In this document: piece after piece, positions 41,235 through 50,843 of the stretch
Numbering within the stretch: the first letter of the stretch is position 1
Layout of the letters: the number at the start of each line of letters is the position of its first letter
DNA from: Luoshenia tenuis
Lineage (GTDB): Bacteria; Bacillota; Clostridia; Christensenellales; GCA-900066905
NCBI RefSeq assembly: GCF_014384745.1
Contig: NZ_JACRSO010000002.1
Location: 372,001-436,000 of the forward strand
Direction of reading: 5' to 3'
DNA: 64,000 bases
Position numbers and translations under genes: made by a program
The notes under the pieces: model-generated
What the model saw: the letters and a program-made list of their open reading frames with translations, nothing else
Told to the model about the DNA's origin: nothing
Databases searched by the model: none

Positions 41235-42143
41235 TCAATTCTTGGCGTACATCTGGTAGATCCGCGCCACGGCGATATGCCCCATCCCCTCGGATAGCGC
41301 AAGGCCGATCTCCCGCTCTCCCAGCACGCCTCGCGCAGCGTTTTGCCGGTCTAAAATCAATATTTGGTAATAGCGGCTGGGCGCCATGCGATTGAGCACG
41401 TCCTGCAAAGGGGTATCTCCCCGGACGGCAATGGTCTGTACCGGCAGAAAGCCCTGTTGCTGCAGCGCCAGTTCCTTATAATTCATATCCCGCATCCAAA
41501 GATATGGCGTGGCCTTCCCCTCGGCTAGCGCACATAAAAAGATATAGGGCGCGGCCAGCAGGTAGCTTAAGCCCGCAGCCTGCCCGCCTTGAAGCAGCAC
41601 GATCCCCATGGCCCCCAATCCAAGGGAGAGCACCTTGCCCAGGCTGACCACCAGGTGGGTGGCCTTTTTCAGCCCCAGCGCCCGGGCGAGCAGGGCGCGC
41701 ATGGCCCGGCCGCCATCCAGCGGCATGGCGGGGATCAGGTTGATAAAGGCGATAGACAGGTTCACATTAGCCAAAAACTGCAGCTGAGGGCCGTAGTTTT
41801 TCAGCCCATAAAAGAGGGCCACGCAAGAGAAAGCCAGCGCCAGGCTGCAAACCGGCCCTGCCAGGGCAATGGTGGCCTCCGCCTGCGGACGCACCGGCAG
41901 GTTGGCCTCCAGCCGCGCCACACCGCCCATGGGCATCAGCTCGATCTCCGCTACCCGGCAATGGAAGGCCAGCGCCACCGCCACGTGGCTAAGCTCGTGC
42001 AGCGTCAGCATGGTAAACAGCGCCAGCACAAACCCGCCCTGCCCCAGCAAAACGGTGGGGATCAGCCAGAGGATAAAAAAGGGGCTTATCAGCAAGTCGA
42101 TATTGCCGATACGCCCCAGCCGGATCTTGCCTCGTTTCAGCAT
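41235..42143 (-). CDS. spoIVFB: SpoIVFB-like intramembrane site-2 protease (M50)
   Basis: 302 residues with about six hydrophobic segments. Zinc motif HELSH (residues 49-53) in TMLTLHELSHV and the third ligand in NLIPAMPLDGGRAM. A C-terminal CBS-like region (TPLQDVLNRM..RYYQILILD) is typical of SpoIVFB, which cleaves pro-sigma-K during sporulation. Two nt after the M23 gene, the same arrangement as spoIVFA-spoIVFB of Bacillus. Confidence 0.88.
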   Translation of the reverse strand: MLKRGKIRLGRIGNIDLLISPFFILWLIPTVLLGQGGFVLALFTMLTLHELSHVAVALAFHCRVAEIELMPMGGVARLEANLPVRPQAEATIALAGPVCSLALAFSCVALFYGLKNYGPQLQFLANVNLSIAFINLIPAMPLDGGRAMRALLARALGLKKATHLVVSLGKVLSLGLGAMGIVLLQGGQAAGLSYLLAAPYIFLCALAEGKATPYLWMRDMNYKELALQQQGFLPVQTIAVRGDTPLQDVLNRMAPSRYYQILILDRQNAARGVLGEREIGLALSEGMGHIAVARIYQMYAKN

Positions 42144-42145
42144 GG

Positions 42146-43273
42146 TTATACCCCGCCCGCGTCCTGCGTCTTCTCCGTATCGTCGATATGGGGCAGCGGG
42201 TCAAAGGCGCGGCCCTGATAGCGCAATTCAAAGTGCAGCACGGCCTGCTCCCCTGTCTTTGCAATGGTGGCGATCTTCTGGTGCTGGGTCACCGCGTCCC
42301 CCTCTTTAACGGCGATATCTGTGAGCTGGTAATACACGGTCTCCAGCTCGTCGCCATGGTCGATCTTGACGTATGCGCCCCGGGTGGCGTCCTGCCCCAG
42401 CTCCGTCACCGTACCATCGGCAGCGGCCAGCACATCCCCGGTATCCTGCCCCGCGATGTCCAGCCCCTCGTTGCGCCCCTCAATAAAGCGCGCCGTGATC
42501 TTTCCCGCCGCAGGCGCGGCCAGGGTGGGCACATCCTCGGGCAGGGCTGCGCTCTCCATCCCCGAGAATACCGAAACGGCATCCGGGAAGATATTCTCCA
42601 CAAACCGCAGCTGGCCAATGGTCTCATCCAGTTTGAGCGGTGCCTCAATGGTCTGCTTAAAGGTGCTCATGGCCTGGCGGCTCCAGGGCTGGTCGATGGC
42701 TTTGGCCACCAGCACCACCAGCACCACAGCCGCGCATACGCCCACCTTGATCATGATCTTATTGAGCTGGCGGTCCTCCTCGCTCTTTTCGCCGCCCCGC
42801 GGGCTGCCGCGCCGGGCGGATACCGCCGTTACCCGGCCACGCGCCGGCCCTTTTTTCCCCTTGCGGCCGCTAGAGCGGGTATAGCCCCGATAATCCCGCC
42901 GCTGTGCGCCGTAATACCCGCTCACCCCCGTGTACTGCATCCGCGGCCGTTCTATCTCCGGGGCTGGCTGGGCCTGCGGCTCCCGGGGTTCCGCGCCCTC
43001 TTCCGGCGCCTCGTCTACCCTGGCGGGCGCCAACCAGTCCGGCAGTGCGCCGTCCTCTACCGTGATCCCCCGCATGGCGATGGCCTTGGGCGGCGCCTCG
43101 CCGGGCCCCGCCCCCTCATCGATCGTCATTTCCTGCGGGTCTCCCGTGCGCTCTAAAAAGCGGTCGATCTCGCTTTGCACGTCCTCCCCCTCCGGGCTGG
43201 GATCGCTCTGTAATGGATATACCTCAAAAGCGGTGGTGTTCAACCGCGTCAGGTTGCCCTTCCCCTCTTGCAT
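42146..43273 (-). CDS. spoIVFA: SpoIVFA-like M23 (LytM) domain membrane protein
   Basis: 375 residues from ATG 43273 (AAGGAGGAAGAG upstream). Long acidic/proline-rich cytoplasmic N-terminus, one transmembrane helix (MIKVGVCAAVVLVVLVAKAI), then a LytM-type domain: ARFIEGRNEGLDIAGQDTGDVLAAADGTV (given with normal M23 layout), YVKIDHGDELETVYY and HFELRYQGRAFDP. SpoIVFA holds SpoIVFB inactive until cleaved. Gene order supports the assignment. Confidence 0.82.
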   Translation of the reverse strand: MQEGKGNLTRLNTTAFEVYPLQSDPSPEGEDVQSEIDRFLERTGDPQEMTIDEGAGPGEAPPKAIAMRGITVEDGALPDWLAPARVDEAPEEGAEPREPQAQPAPEIERPRMQYTGVSGYYGAQRRDYRGYTRSSGRKGKKGPARGRVTAVSARRGSPRGGEKSEEDRQLNKIMIKVGVCAAVVLVVLVAKAIDQPWSRQAMSTFKQTIEAPLKLDETIGQLRFVENIFPDAVSVFSGMESAALPEDVPTLAAPAAGKITARFIEGRNEGLDIAGQDTGDVLAAADGTVTELGQDATRGAYVKIDHGDELETVYYQLTDIAVKEGDAVTQHQKIATIAKTGEQAVLHFELRYQGRAFDPLPHIDDTEKTQDAGGV

Positions 43274-43335
43274 ATGCTCTTCCTCCTTATTACCTGGGTT
43301 CACTTCATCCTATGTGAGCCCAGGGGGGAACATGC

Positions 43336-43378
43336 AAAAGAAAAGGCCGTTGGTCCCCGTAAAGAGAACAAACGGCCT
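43336..43378 (-). terminator. Terminator of the maf-to-mgsA gene cluster
   Basis: AGGCCGTT - 19 nt - AACGGCCT stem followed by UUUCUUUU, about 30 nt after the mgsA stop. Confidence 0.85.
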
Positions 43379-43407
43379 GCAGCCTTGCGTTATGGTTTTG
43401 TATGCCC

Positions 43408-43833
43408 CTAAAGCTGGGTAAAGGGCGATTCCATGGGCGGATTCACCAGCTCCCGCCAATCCAGGTCCCCCCGCTCCAGCGCCATGAGCATGGCCTCGGC
43501 CGAGGCCATATTGGTAGCCAGCGGGATATCGTGCACGTCGCACAGCCGCAAAAGGGCCGAAACATCCGGCTCGTGGGGCTGGGCCGTCAACGGGTCGCGC
43601 AGAAAGATAATCAGATCCAGCCGGTTATAGGCCACCAGCGAACCGATCTGTTGGTCGCCCCCCATAGGGCCGGATAAAAAGCAGTGCACCGGAAGGCCGG
43701 TCGCCTCGGATACCAGGCTGCCCGTGGTGCCTGTGGCGCAAAGCGCGTGCTTTTTAAGGATGTCACAATAGGCGATGGCGAAATTCACCATGTCAGGCTT
43801 CTTCTTGTCGTGCGCTATCAATGCGATGTTCAT
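43408..43833 (-). CDS. mgsA: Methylglyoxal synthase
   Basis: 141 residues from ATG 43833 (GGGGGGGAG upstream). Motifs IALIAHDKKKPDMV, CATGTTGSLV (phosphate site), LSGPMGGDQQIGS (catalytic Asp) and DLIIFLRDPLTAQPHEPDV. Converts dihydroxyacetone phosphate to methylglyoxal and phosphate. The first 41 nt overlap the end of rodA in another frame, so its translation is probably coupled to rodA. Confidence 0.96.
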   Translation of the reverse strand: MNIALIAHDKKKPDMVNFAIAYCDILKKHALCATGTTGSLVSEATGLPVHCFLSGPMGGDQQIGSLVAYNRLDLIIFLRDPLTAQPHEPDVSALLRLCDVHDIPLATNMASAEAMLMALERGDLDWRELVNPPMESPFTQL

Positions 43834-45013
43834 GGTTCTCCCCCCCAATTTCAGGCGGCCGGTTTCGCCGCAGCCAAACATTCATCACTAACCCTAATAA
43901 TATCATAATTGAAAACACACTGGAACCCCCATAACTCATTAAAGGTAAAGGAATTCCGGTTATGGGCATCACGCCCAGGGTCATTCCAATGTTTTCAAAG
44001 ATGTGGAAGAACAGCATGGACACCACGCCCACCACGATCAGCGAACAAAAACGGTCCTGCAATTTATAGGCCATGTAGATCAGGCGGAAGATCAGCAAAA
44101 AGTAAAGCCCCAGCAGCACCATGGCCCCCACAAAACCAAAGGTCTCGCATACCACCGAAAAGATAAAGTCCGTATGCTTTTCCGGCACGTAATTGAGCTG
44201 GCTCATCGCCCCGGTGTTGAACATCCCCTTGCCAAACATCTGCCCTGAGCCGATGGCGATCTTGGACTGGGTCACGTGATAGGCGCTGGAGCCGGTATCC
44301 GAGGCAAGCCCCAGGTAGACCAGCACCCGCTGCTTTTGCACATCGTTTAAAATGAACATCCATAGCACCGGCACCGCCGCAATGCCGCTGCCGGCGATAA
44401 TGGCGATCAGCCGACCCCGCAGCCCGCCCAGGAACATCATCCCCGCAAAGATCGACAGGAACACCAGCGCCGTACCAAAGTCCGGCTGGGCCAGGATCAG
44501 GGCAAACGGCAGCAGAAAATAGCCCAGTATGGGCAGCAGCTGTTTAAAGGAGTGGATCCCACCGTCGCAGGCGGCGATCTTTTTGGCTAAAAAGATAATG
44601 ATGGCGATCTTGGCGATCTCGGAAGGTTGGAACATCCGACTGCCCAGCTTGAACCAGGATACCGCGCCCCGGCTGGCTGTAGAGAAGATAAACAGCGCCG
44701 CTAGCAGCGCCACGTTGGCCCAATAGATCCAATCGGCAAAGCGCTTATACACCTTATAGTCGATGGTCATGGTCAAGATCAGCAGCACAAAGCCCAATAC
44801 GAACCATAGCAGTTGCAGCCGCACGTAGTAGACGTTCATCATCTTAAGCCACTCCCAAAAGTTCACCCCGTCCGGCGGGATGGTGGGCGTGGCCGTAGCG
44901 CTGGCAATGCCGATGAGGCTGTAGATCCCCAGCGCCACGATGAGCAGCGGCAGCATCCAATCGATATTTCTGTACCAGGCCCTGTTGGGCCGTTTGGGCA
45001 ACTTAAATCTCAA
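43793..45013 (-). CDS. rodA: RodA, SEDS-family peptidoglycan glycosyltransferase
   Basis: 406 residues with about ten transmembrane segments. SEDS motifs: ASRGAVSWFKLGSRMFQPSEIAKI region, LAQPDFGTALVF (catalytic Asp loop), YVPEKHTDFIFSVVCETFGF and GIPLPLMSYGGSSV. Polymerises lipid II for side-wall growth together with the class B PBP encoded upstream. Start is TTG at 45011-45013, preceded by AAGGAG. The 3' end overlaps mgsA. Confidence 0.95.
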   Translation of the reverse strand: MRFKLPKRPNRAWYRNIDWMLPLLIVALGIYSLIGIASATATPTIPPDGVNFWEWLKMMNVYYVRLQLLWFVLGFVLLILTMTIDYKVYKRFADWIYWANVALLAALFIFSTASRGAVSWFKLGSRMFQPSEIAKIAIIIFLAKKIAACDGGIHSFKQLLPILGYFLLPFALILAQPDFGTALVFLSIFAGMMFLGGLRGRLIAIIAGSGIAAVPVLWMFILNDVQKQRVLVYLGLASDTGSSAYHVTQSKIAIGSGQMFGKGMFNTGAMSQLNYVPEKHTDFIFSVVCETFGFVGAMVLLGLYFLLIFRLIYMAYKLQDRFCSLIVVGVVSMLFFHIFENIGMTLGVMPITGIPLPLMSYGGSSVFSIMILLGLVMNVWLRRNRPPEIGGENHEHRIDSARQEEA

Positions 45014-45033
45014 TGTTCCTTATCTCCTTCAGA

Positions 45034-45330
45034 TCATACGCTTTTTGCAGCAGGCGCATTGGCCCCCGCCAAATGGAGCTTTAACACCGGCACGCTGGCC
45101 TGCAGCGTGCTCATCACAAGCTCGCCGTCCCGGTCCCGCTTAAGCTCCAGGCGGAACTGTTCTTCGTCCACATCCATGTACTTTTGCAGCGCGGCCACCA
45201 CGTCCATCCGCACAGAGCCCAAAAAGGCCTCTGAATTATCGCAGCGGTCCTGCGCGACCACGGCCATCAGCCGCTCGCGCGCCACATTGCCGCTTTTTTT
45301 GTCGCGCCGCAGGAATGCAAATAAATTCAT
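45034..45330 (-). CDS. minE: MinE, topological specificity factor
   Basis: 98 residues. N-terminal membrane-targeting and anti-MinCD region (NLFAFLRRDKKSGNVARERLMAVVAQDR) followed by the dimer domain DVVAALQKYMDVDEEQ and ELVMSTLQASVPV. Stimulates MinD ATPase to drive oscillation. Directly downstream of minD. Confidence 0.95.
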   Translation of the reverse strand: MNLFAFLRRDKKSGNVARERLMAVVAQDRCDNSEAFLGSVRMDVVAALQKYMDVDEEQFRLELKRDRDGELVMSTLQASVPVLKLHLAGANAPAAKSV

Positions 45331-45341
45331 AAGCGCGCCCC

Positions 45342-46139
45342 CTATCTCGCCTGGCGCAGCCGCCCGGGCCAGAAACGCCGCCAGCCCTGGGGGCCTTCCA
45401 GGTTCATCATGGGGACCTGCGCCCCGCCGATGCGCCGCACGATATTGCGGTAAGCCTGCCCGGCAGGGGCGTGCTTGTCCAGCACCACCGGCTGGCCCAT
45501 ATTGGTCGAGCGGATGATCTGCTCGTCATCCGGCACCAGCCCCAAAAGCGGCACGCCCAGCACGTCCAGCACGTCGTCCGCGCGCATCATCTCGCCCCGG
45601 CGCACCATCTCCGGGCGGATGCGGTTGATCACCAGCTCCTGCGAGGTAATACCGTTGGCGTTAAGCAGGCCGATGATCCGGTCCGCATCCCGGATAGAGG
45701 ATACCTCCGGCATGGTCACCACCACGGCCTTGTCCGCCCCGGCGATGGCGTTGTAAAACCCCTGTTCGATGCCCGCCGGGCAATCGATCAGCACATAATC
45801 GTTCTGTTCGCGCAGCGCCTCGATCACCTTTTTCATCTGCTCCGGGGTGACGGCGGTCTTGTCCCGGGTCTGCGCCGCGGGCAGCAGCTGCAGGTTTTGA
45901 AAGCGCCTGTCCCGGATCAGCGCCTGCTCCAGTTTGCAGGTTTGATCCACCACATCCACCAGGTCGAAGATAATGCGGTTTTCAAGTCCCATCACCACAT
46001 CCAGGTTCCGAAGGCCGATATCCGTGTCCACCAAAGCGACGCTGTGGCCTTCCCGCGCCAGGCCGGTGCCGATATTGGCCACCGCAGTCGTCTTGCCTAC
46101 GCCGCCCTTGCCCGACGTCACCACCAGTACTTTCCCCAT
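45342..46139 (-). CDS. minD: MinD, septum-site ATPase
   Basis: 265 residues from ATG 46139 (AGGGGGA, 8 nt upstream). Deviant Walker A TSGKGGVGKTT, switch DTDIGLRNLDVVMG and DCPAGIEQGFYNAI, DEQIIRSTNMGQPVV. A C-terminal amphipathic helix (GWRRFWPGRLRQAR) is the membrane-targeting sequence. Recruits MinC to polar membrane and is displaced by MinE. Confidence 0.97.
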   Translation of the reverse strand: MGKVLVVTSGKGGVGKTTAVANIGTGLAREGHSVALVDTDIGLRNLDVVMGLENRIIFDLVDVVDQTCKLEQALIRDRRFQNLQLLPAAQTRDKTAVTPEQMKKVIEALREQNDYVLIDCPAGIEQGFYNAIAGADKAVVVTMPEVSSIRDADRIIGLLNANGITSQELVINRIRPEMVRRGEMMRADDVLDVLGVPLLGLVPDDEQIIRSTNMGQPVVLDKHAPAGQAYRNIVRRIGGAQVPMMNLEGPQGWRRFWPGRLRQAR

Positions 46140-46190
46140 TTGAAGTTCCCCCTTCATCTCTTGTCTTTTGTCTTATCTCTTTATATCTAT

Positions 46191-46904
46191 CTAATCCGTT
46201 AAGGGTTCGATCACGATCTTTCCGGCCAATAGCCTGGCCTTTTCCGGATAGCCGGCTTTTTCCAACCCCTCCTCTGGCGGCAGGTTGACCACCTTGGCGA
46301 TGGCCAGCAGCGTAGGCTGCAGGCTCAGCGCGGCGATCACCGCGCGCTCATCTCCGGCATAACCCGCATGGGCCTTGCCGCGCAGCGCGCCCATGACCAC
46401 GATGCTGCCATCGGCGATCAGCTCCGCCCCCGGGTTTACATCCCCTACGATCACCACATGCCCGCTGGCCCGTATGCGCTGGCCGCTGCGGATCAATCCG
46501 TGGATAAACTGGGTCTTGTCGGTAGGCACCGGCAAAATTTTGATGCCGCTATTCCCCGGGGAATCCGCCATCTGCGCCGCGCTTGGCCCGGGTTCCTCCG
46601 TCTTGTCCGCCGGCGGGGGCTGCTGGCTTGTCGGCTCCTCCTGGCATGCAGCTTCTTTTTCATCCTCAAAGGATAGGGATAAAATGCCAAACTCCCGATA
46701 CATCCAGGCCGCCAGCCTTTCCCTTTGGGCCTCGTCCATTGCCGCGCCGCACAGGGCCACGCCCTGGCCGCCCTTATAAAAGGCGGGGTGGCGGGCCATG
46801 CGCGCCTTGATGGCCTGGCGTATCTCCTCAAACCCGGCTTCCCTGGCCACTGTGATGCGCAGCACTTCGCCCCGCCCCTGCCAGGAATGGATGATCTCGT
46901 CCAT
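46191..46904 (-). CDS. minC: MinC, septum-site inhibitor of FtsZ
   Basis: 237 residues. N-terminal domain about 1-80, a variable Pro/Glu-rich linker (TSQQPPPADKTEEPG), and the C-terminal beta-helix with RSGQRIRASGHVVIVGDVNPGAEL (broken here at VVIVG) and GSIVVMGALRGKAHAGYAGD. Inhibits FtsZ assembly away from mid-cell. AAGGAGG before the ATG. Confidence 0.95.
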   Translation of the reverse strand: MDEIIHSWQGRGEVLRITVAREAGFEEIRQAIKARMARHPAFYKGGQGVALCGAAMDEAQRERLAAWMYREFGILSLSFEDEKEAACQEEPTSQQPPPADKTEEPGPSAAQMADSPGNSGIKILPVPTDKTQFIHGLIRSGQRIRASGHVVIVGDVNPGAELIADGSIVVMGALRGKAHAGYAGDERAVIAALSLQPTLLAIAKVVNLPPEEGLEKAGYPEKARLLAGKIVIEPLTD

Positions 46905-46914
46905 CGCCGCCTCC

Positions 46915-49362
46915 TTACTGCCCCATGCTGCCCGGCGTGGGCAAATTCTCTTCAGACTGGGCCTCTTTACTCTCCATGTAATAGGTGACGATCTCCTTCA
47001 TCGTATAAGAACTCAGCGCACCCGATAGGCCGTTGGGGATAAATACCACCACGGCGATCTCCGGTTCGTCATAGGGCGCAAAGCCGACGAACCAGGAGTT
47101 GTTCTCAATATCCAGCGTAGAGACCTGCGCCGTACCGGTCTTGCCGCCGATCTGGTCGCGGTACTTATAGCCATCAAAGTATTTTGCCGCAGTACCCTGA
47201 TCCTCGGGCGAGACCACCTCTCTCATTCCCTCTTTAATCGCTTCCAGATACTGCGCGGGGATCTCCAGATCCTCCACCAGCTTAGGCTGCATCTCTTCTA
47301 CCGTGCGTCCCTCGCTGTCCTCGATCCGCTTGATCAGCGAGGCGTCATACACCTTGCCGCCGTTTACCAGCGCGGAAACATACCGCACCACCGCAATAGG
47401 GGTCAGCGTGGTCATACTCTGGCCGATGCCCGCCACAATGGTCTGGTTGGGCGTCCACTGCAGCTCCGTCATCAGGTTGAGCAGTTCCAGATCCATGCTG
47501 TTGGCGCGGATCACTCCCTCCGGGAAATGCAGATTATCCCGCAGCATGGTCTTGATCTGGGAGACCTGGTTGTCCGCCTTGGTGGCTACCAGGTCCATCA
47601 TACTCTTCAAATTGGCCTGAAGGTTGTTTTCCTCCAGTTCGATGCCGTTTTCCTCGGCGATATTGGTGACAAAAGCCTTGATCTGCCGGTTGACCAGAAT
47701 GGGGATGGAGCTTTGCTGCTCGTCCAGCGGCTTTGAAGCGTCGTACAATACCGTCTGGTTGGCGACCTGACCTGTGGCCTCGCCGGGCAGCTCGATATTG
47801 GTCTTGCTGGTCAGCCCCAGCTTGTCCGCCCACTTATTGATCCCGTCGATCTCCAGACGGGAGGCCGTTTCAAAGAAGTAATAGTTGCACGAGTCCCTCA
47901 GGGCCGTGGTAATGTTCTCGTTCTGGTGCTGGCTGAAGTTAGGCTTGACCCAGCAGGCCGGCGCCTTACCGGTAACGGTGTATTTATCGTAGGGGCCCAA
48001 GTCGTCCATGGTCTCGGTCAGGGTGATCTTGCCCTCCATCAGGCCGGCCAGGCCGGTCACCATCTTAAAAATAGAACCCGGCGTGCTCTTGGCGTTGATG
48101 GCTTTGTTGAAAAGCGGGTTGCCCGTCTGCTCCTGCAGGGCCTTATAGTCCTCCGAGCTGATGCCGCCGATAAACGCGTTCGGGTCATAAGAGGGGTAAT
48201 TGGCCAGGGCTAGGACGCGTCCGGTGGACACCTCCATTACAATAGCCGTGCCCATTTCTGCGTATTGCAGCGGCGAGCCGCGTTGGGCCACTACCTCGTC
48301 GTATTTCGTGGGATTGGCCTCGTATTTGGCCTTTTGCTGGGCCACGACCTCCTCGATATTGGCCTTAAGCGCATCCTCCACCTTTTTCTGCAGGGCGGCG
48401 TCGATGGTCAGCACCACATTGTTGCCATCGGTGGGCGCTTCATAATCCAGCTCCCGGGTGACCTTGCCCTGGCTGTTGACCTCCACAACCCGCTGGCCCT
48501 GGTGCTCTGCACTGCTGCCGGTCAGGTAGGTCTCCATGCTGGATTCTACCCCCGTGATGCCCACCTGGTCCTCGGTGCCGTATTTCTGTTCGGCATATTG
48601 CTCTAGCAAAGTATCGGTGATCTTGCCCGTGTAGCCCAATACGTTGCCCGCCATCTCCCCGCGGGGGTAGACCCGTACCGTGCTCTCGCTGGTGGAGATA
48701 CCCTCCAGCTCGATGGCGCGCGCCTCTATCTGTGAGACCGTTGCTAGGTTCACGTTGGAGGCGATCTTCACCGGTACATAGCTTAGGTAACTAGTCAGCT
48801 GCGCTTCCTGCCAGATGGAGAGCAGCTTGCGCGCCTCCTCATAGGGCATCTCTTCCGGGATCTGGTAGCGCTGGCGCAGGTAGGTGTAGATCTCCTCCGC
48901 CGTCTTTTTTGAATCGGGTATATACATGTTGCTGCGCCAGTTTTTCTCGCGCTTTTGCGCGGCCTCCTCGGAAATATCCCCCCACTGGAAGGCAAAGCCC
49001 GCCTCTGGCGTATACTGTATGGCAAAGGTATCGATCACTTCATATCCGTTTTGCTCGATAATATCGATGGCCGCCATCAGCGAATTGGTATAGGCCAGGT
49101 TATCCGCCGCCTTGTTGCGGGTGGGGTCGCGCATAAACTCTACATCATAGCTCTTTTGGTTATAGGCCAAAGGCAGCCCGTTGGTATCTAAAATCTTGCC
49201 GCGCTCCCCCTTCAGGGTGATGGTGCGCTGCTTGCCGCTCTGGGATTGGGCGTAGTACGCCTCCCCCTGACGCAGTTGCAGGTCCGCCATGGAGCCGCCC
49301 AGCACGCAGAATAACAGCGCCAGGGCCACAGCAAAGATTGTAAAACGTATTTTCGCATTCAT
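46915..49362 (-). CDS. mrdA: Penicillin-binding protein 2 (class B transpeptidase)
   Basis: 815 residues. One N-terminal transmembrane helix, pedestal/dimerisation domain with RGKILDTNGLPLAYN, and a transpeptidase domain with SxxK (KSTPGSIFKMV), SxN (DSCNYYFFETA) and KTG (GGKTGTAQV). Forms the elongation pair with RodA encoded in the same cluster. The ATG has only a distant AAGGAGG (17 nt), so initiation may be weak or depend on the upstream mreD. Confidence 0.95.
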   Translation of the reverse strand: MNAKIRFTIFAVALALLFCVLGGSMADLQLRQGEAYYAQSQSGKQRTITLKGERGKILDTNGLPLAYNQKSYDVEFMRDPTRNKAADNLAYTNSLMAAIDIIEQNGYEVIDTFAIQYTPEAGFAFQWGDISEEAAQKREKNWRSNMYIPDSKKTAEEIYTYLRQRYQIPEEMPYEEARKLLSIWQEAQLTSYLSYVPVKIASNVNLATVSQIEARAIELEGISTSESTVRVYPRGEMAGNVLGYTGKITDTLLEQYAEQKYGTEDQVGITGVESSMETYLTGSSAEHQGQRVVEVNSQGKVTRELDYEAPTDGNNVVLTIDAALQKKVEDALKANIEEVVAQQKAKYEANPTKYDEVVAQRGSPLQYAEMGTAIVMEVSTGRVLALANYPSYDPNAFIGGISSEDYKALQEQTGNPLFNKAINAKSTPGSIFKMVTGLAGLMEGKITLTETMDDLGPYDKYTVTGKAPACWVKPNFSQHQNENITTALRDSCNYYFFETASRLEIDGINKWADKLGLTSKTNIELPGEATGQVANQTVLYDASKPLDEQQSSIPILVNRQIKAFVTNIAEENGIELEENNLQANLKSMMDLVATKADNQVSQIKTMLRDNLHFPEGVIRANSMDLELLNLMTELQWTPNQTIVAGIGQSMTTLTPIAVVRYVSALVNGGKVYDASLIKRIEDSEGRTVEEMQPKLVEDLEIPAQYLEAIKEGMREVVSPEDQGTAAKYFDGYKYRDQIGGKTGTAQVSTLDIENNSWFVGFAPYDEPEIAVVVFIPNGLSGALSSYTMKEIVTYYMESKEAQSEENLPTPGSMGQ

Positions 49363-49403
49363 CGTATTCGCGTTTCAAGCCTCCTTAAACCCAAGTATGC
49401 GCG

Positions 49404-49940
49404 TCAGCCGCGCTTGCGGCCATAAAACCGCGTGGCCTGCCAGGTATGCTTTTTATGGGTGCGCATCTTTTTAAACCAAAAGATCGTAAACCAGGCCAGG
49501 CTGACGGCTGCATGGTACAGCGTGCCCGGCAGAACAGCCTGGGTAAAGACCCGCGCCATGGGTACGCCTACGCCCGAAAAATAAGCCACCACCAATGTGA
49601 ATACCTGGCGCAGGAAATAGCACAGCACACTGACCCCCGCGGCTTTCAGGATGGCCGTAAACCCGCCTTCCATCCGGTTATGAAACCCACCGGCGAGAAT
49701 CGCCACCGCCGTATAAAGCAGCGCATAAGGCCCGATGGACCCGGCCAGCAGCGCGTCCAGCATCAGCCCGCCTACCGCACCGCACACCACCGCCTCAAAC
49801 CAGCCATACTGCAGTGCGATAAATACGGTCACCAGCAAAAACGCATCCGGCTGTGCGCCTGATATTTGCAGCTGTGGAAACAGCATCGCCTGCAGGGCGA
49901 TGCCCAGCAGCGTCAGGCAGATCAGTTTAACGTATCTCAA
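49404..49940 (-). CDS. mreD: MreD, rod-shape membrane protein
   Basis: 178 residues, about five hydrophobic segments with sequences typical of MreD (ISGAQPDAFLLVTVFIALQYG region, GGLMLDALLAGSIGPYALLY). Part of the elongasome with MreC. Start is TTG at 49940 with GGAGGACCTT upstream. 24 nt after mreC. Confidence 0.9.
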   Translation of the reverse strand: MRYVKLICLTLLGIALQAMLFPQLQISGAQPDAFLLVTVFIALQYGWFEAVVCGAVGGLMLDALLAGSIGPYALLYTAVAILAGGFHNRMEGGFTAILKAAGVSVLCYFLRQVFTLVVAYFSGVGVPMARVFTQAVLPGTLYHAAVSLAWFTIFWFKKMRTHKKHTWQATRFYGRKRG

Positions 49941-49964
49941 ATCCCAAGGTCCTCCAACATCAGG

Positions 49965-50843
49965 CTATTCGTCGATGGTGATCCCCGCGGACTCCGGCCG
50001 GGTGAGCACCACCAGTACGTCTTCCGCCCGGCTGATATCCGCACTGGGTTTGACCAGCGCGTATCGCTCGTCCCCCTCCGTGCGGGCTACCTCTACCACC
50101 TCGCCGACCACCAGGCCCCGGGGCAGCAGTCCATCCAGTTGGGTGGTCACGATGCGGTCGCCCGGCACCAGGTCGCTGTCGTCCTGCAAGTACAGCAGCC
50201 TGCAATAGCTCTCCTCGCTGCCCAGCAGCATCTGCCCTTTCAGCACGCCGTTATCCCGGGTGCGCTCCACCATCACGCTCAGGGCGCTGCGCCCATCCAG
50301 TATGGTCAACACCTGCGAATGGGTATCGCTTACCGAGATCACGCGCCCCAGCAACCCATCGCCCGTGATCACCGCCATGTTCTTTTCCACGCCATCCTGG
50401 CTGCCCCGGTTGATCACCACCGTAGCGTACCAGCTCTCCGGCGATTTAGCGATAATGCTGGCCTGCATAAACTCCATATCATCAATGCTATCGGCCGCCC
50501 GCTCCAGACCGCGCAGGCGCTGGTTCTCCTGTTTAAGCTCCTCAAGCTGCTGGCGCAGGGTAGCGATCTCGTCGTTTTCAGCCTTCATCCTCTGGTTCTC
50601 CCGCAGCAGGGTATTGTTCTCATCCATCATGGTGAACCAGTCCCGCACCTGGCCTTCCACATAGGCGTAGGCCTCCTGCAGCGGGGCGATCGTCCGCCCC
50701 ACCACCTGGCCGATGGGGCCGTTACGTATCCCAGGCACCGCCATTGCGCCGATCAGGGCCACGATGATGCCCGCCGTGACCAGCCAGGGCCATTTTTTGC
50801 GTTTGCGCACAGGCCCGTTTGCTCTAGTTTTTCTCTGCCGCAT
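49965..50843 (-). CDS. mreC: MreC, rod-shape determining protein
   Basis: 292 residues. N-terminal transmembrane helix (WPWLVTAGIIVALIGAMAVP), a coiled coil (NTLLRENQRMKAENDEIATL and RQQLEELKQENQRLRGL), then two beta domains with ASIIAKSPESWYATVVINRG and DGLLGRVISVSDTHSQVLTI (segments quoted apart). Overlaps maf by 20 nt. No mreB lies between maf and mreC. Confidence 0.95.
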   Translation of the reverse strand: MRQRKTRANGPVRKRKKWPWLVTAGIIVALIGAMAVPGIRNGPIGQVVGRTIAPLQEAYAYVEGQVRDWFTMMDENNTLLRENQRMKAENDEIATLRQQLEELKQENQRLRGLERAADSIDDMEFMQASIIAKSPESWYATVVINRGSQDGVEKNMAVITGDGLLGRVISVSDTHSQVLTILDGRSALSVMVERTRDNGVLKGQMLLGSEESYCRLLYLQDDSDLVPGDRIVTTQLDGLLPRGLVVGEVVEVARTEGDERYALVKPSADISRAEDVLVVLTRPESAGITIDE

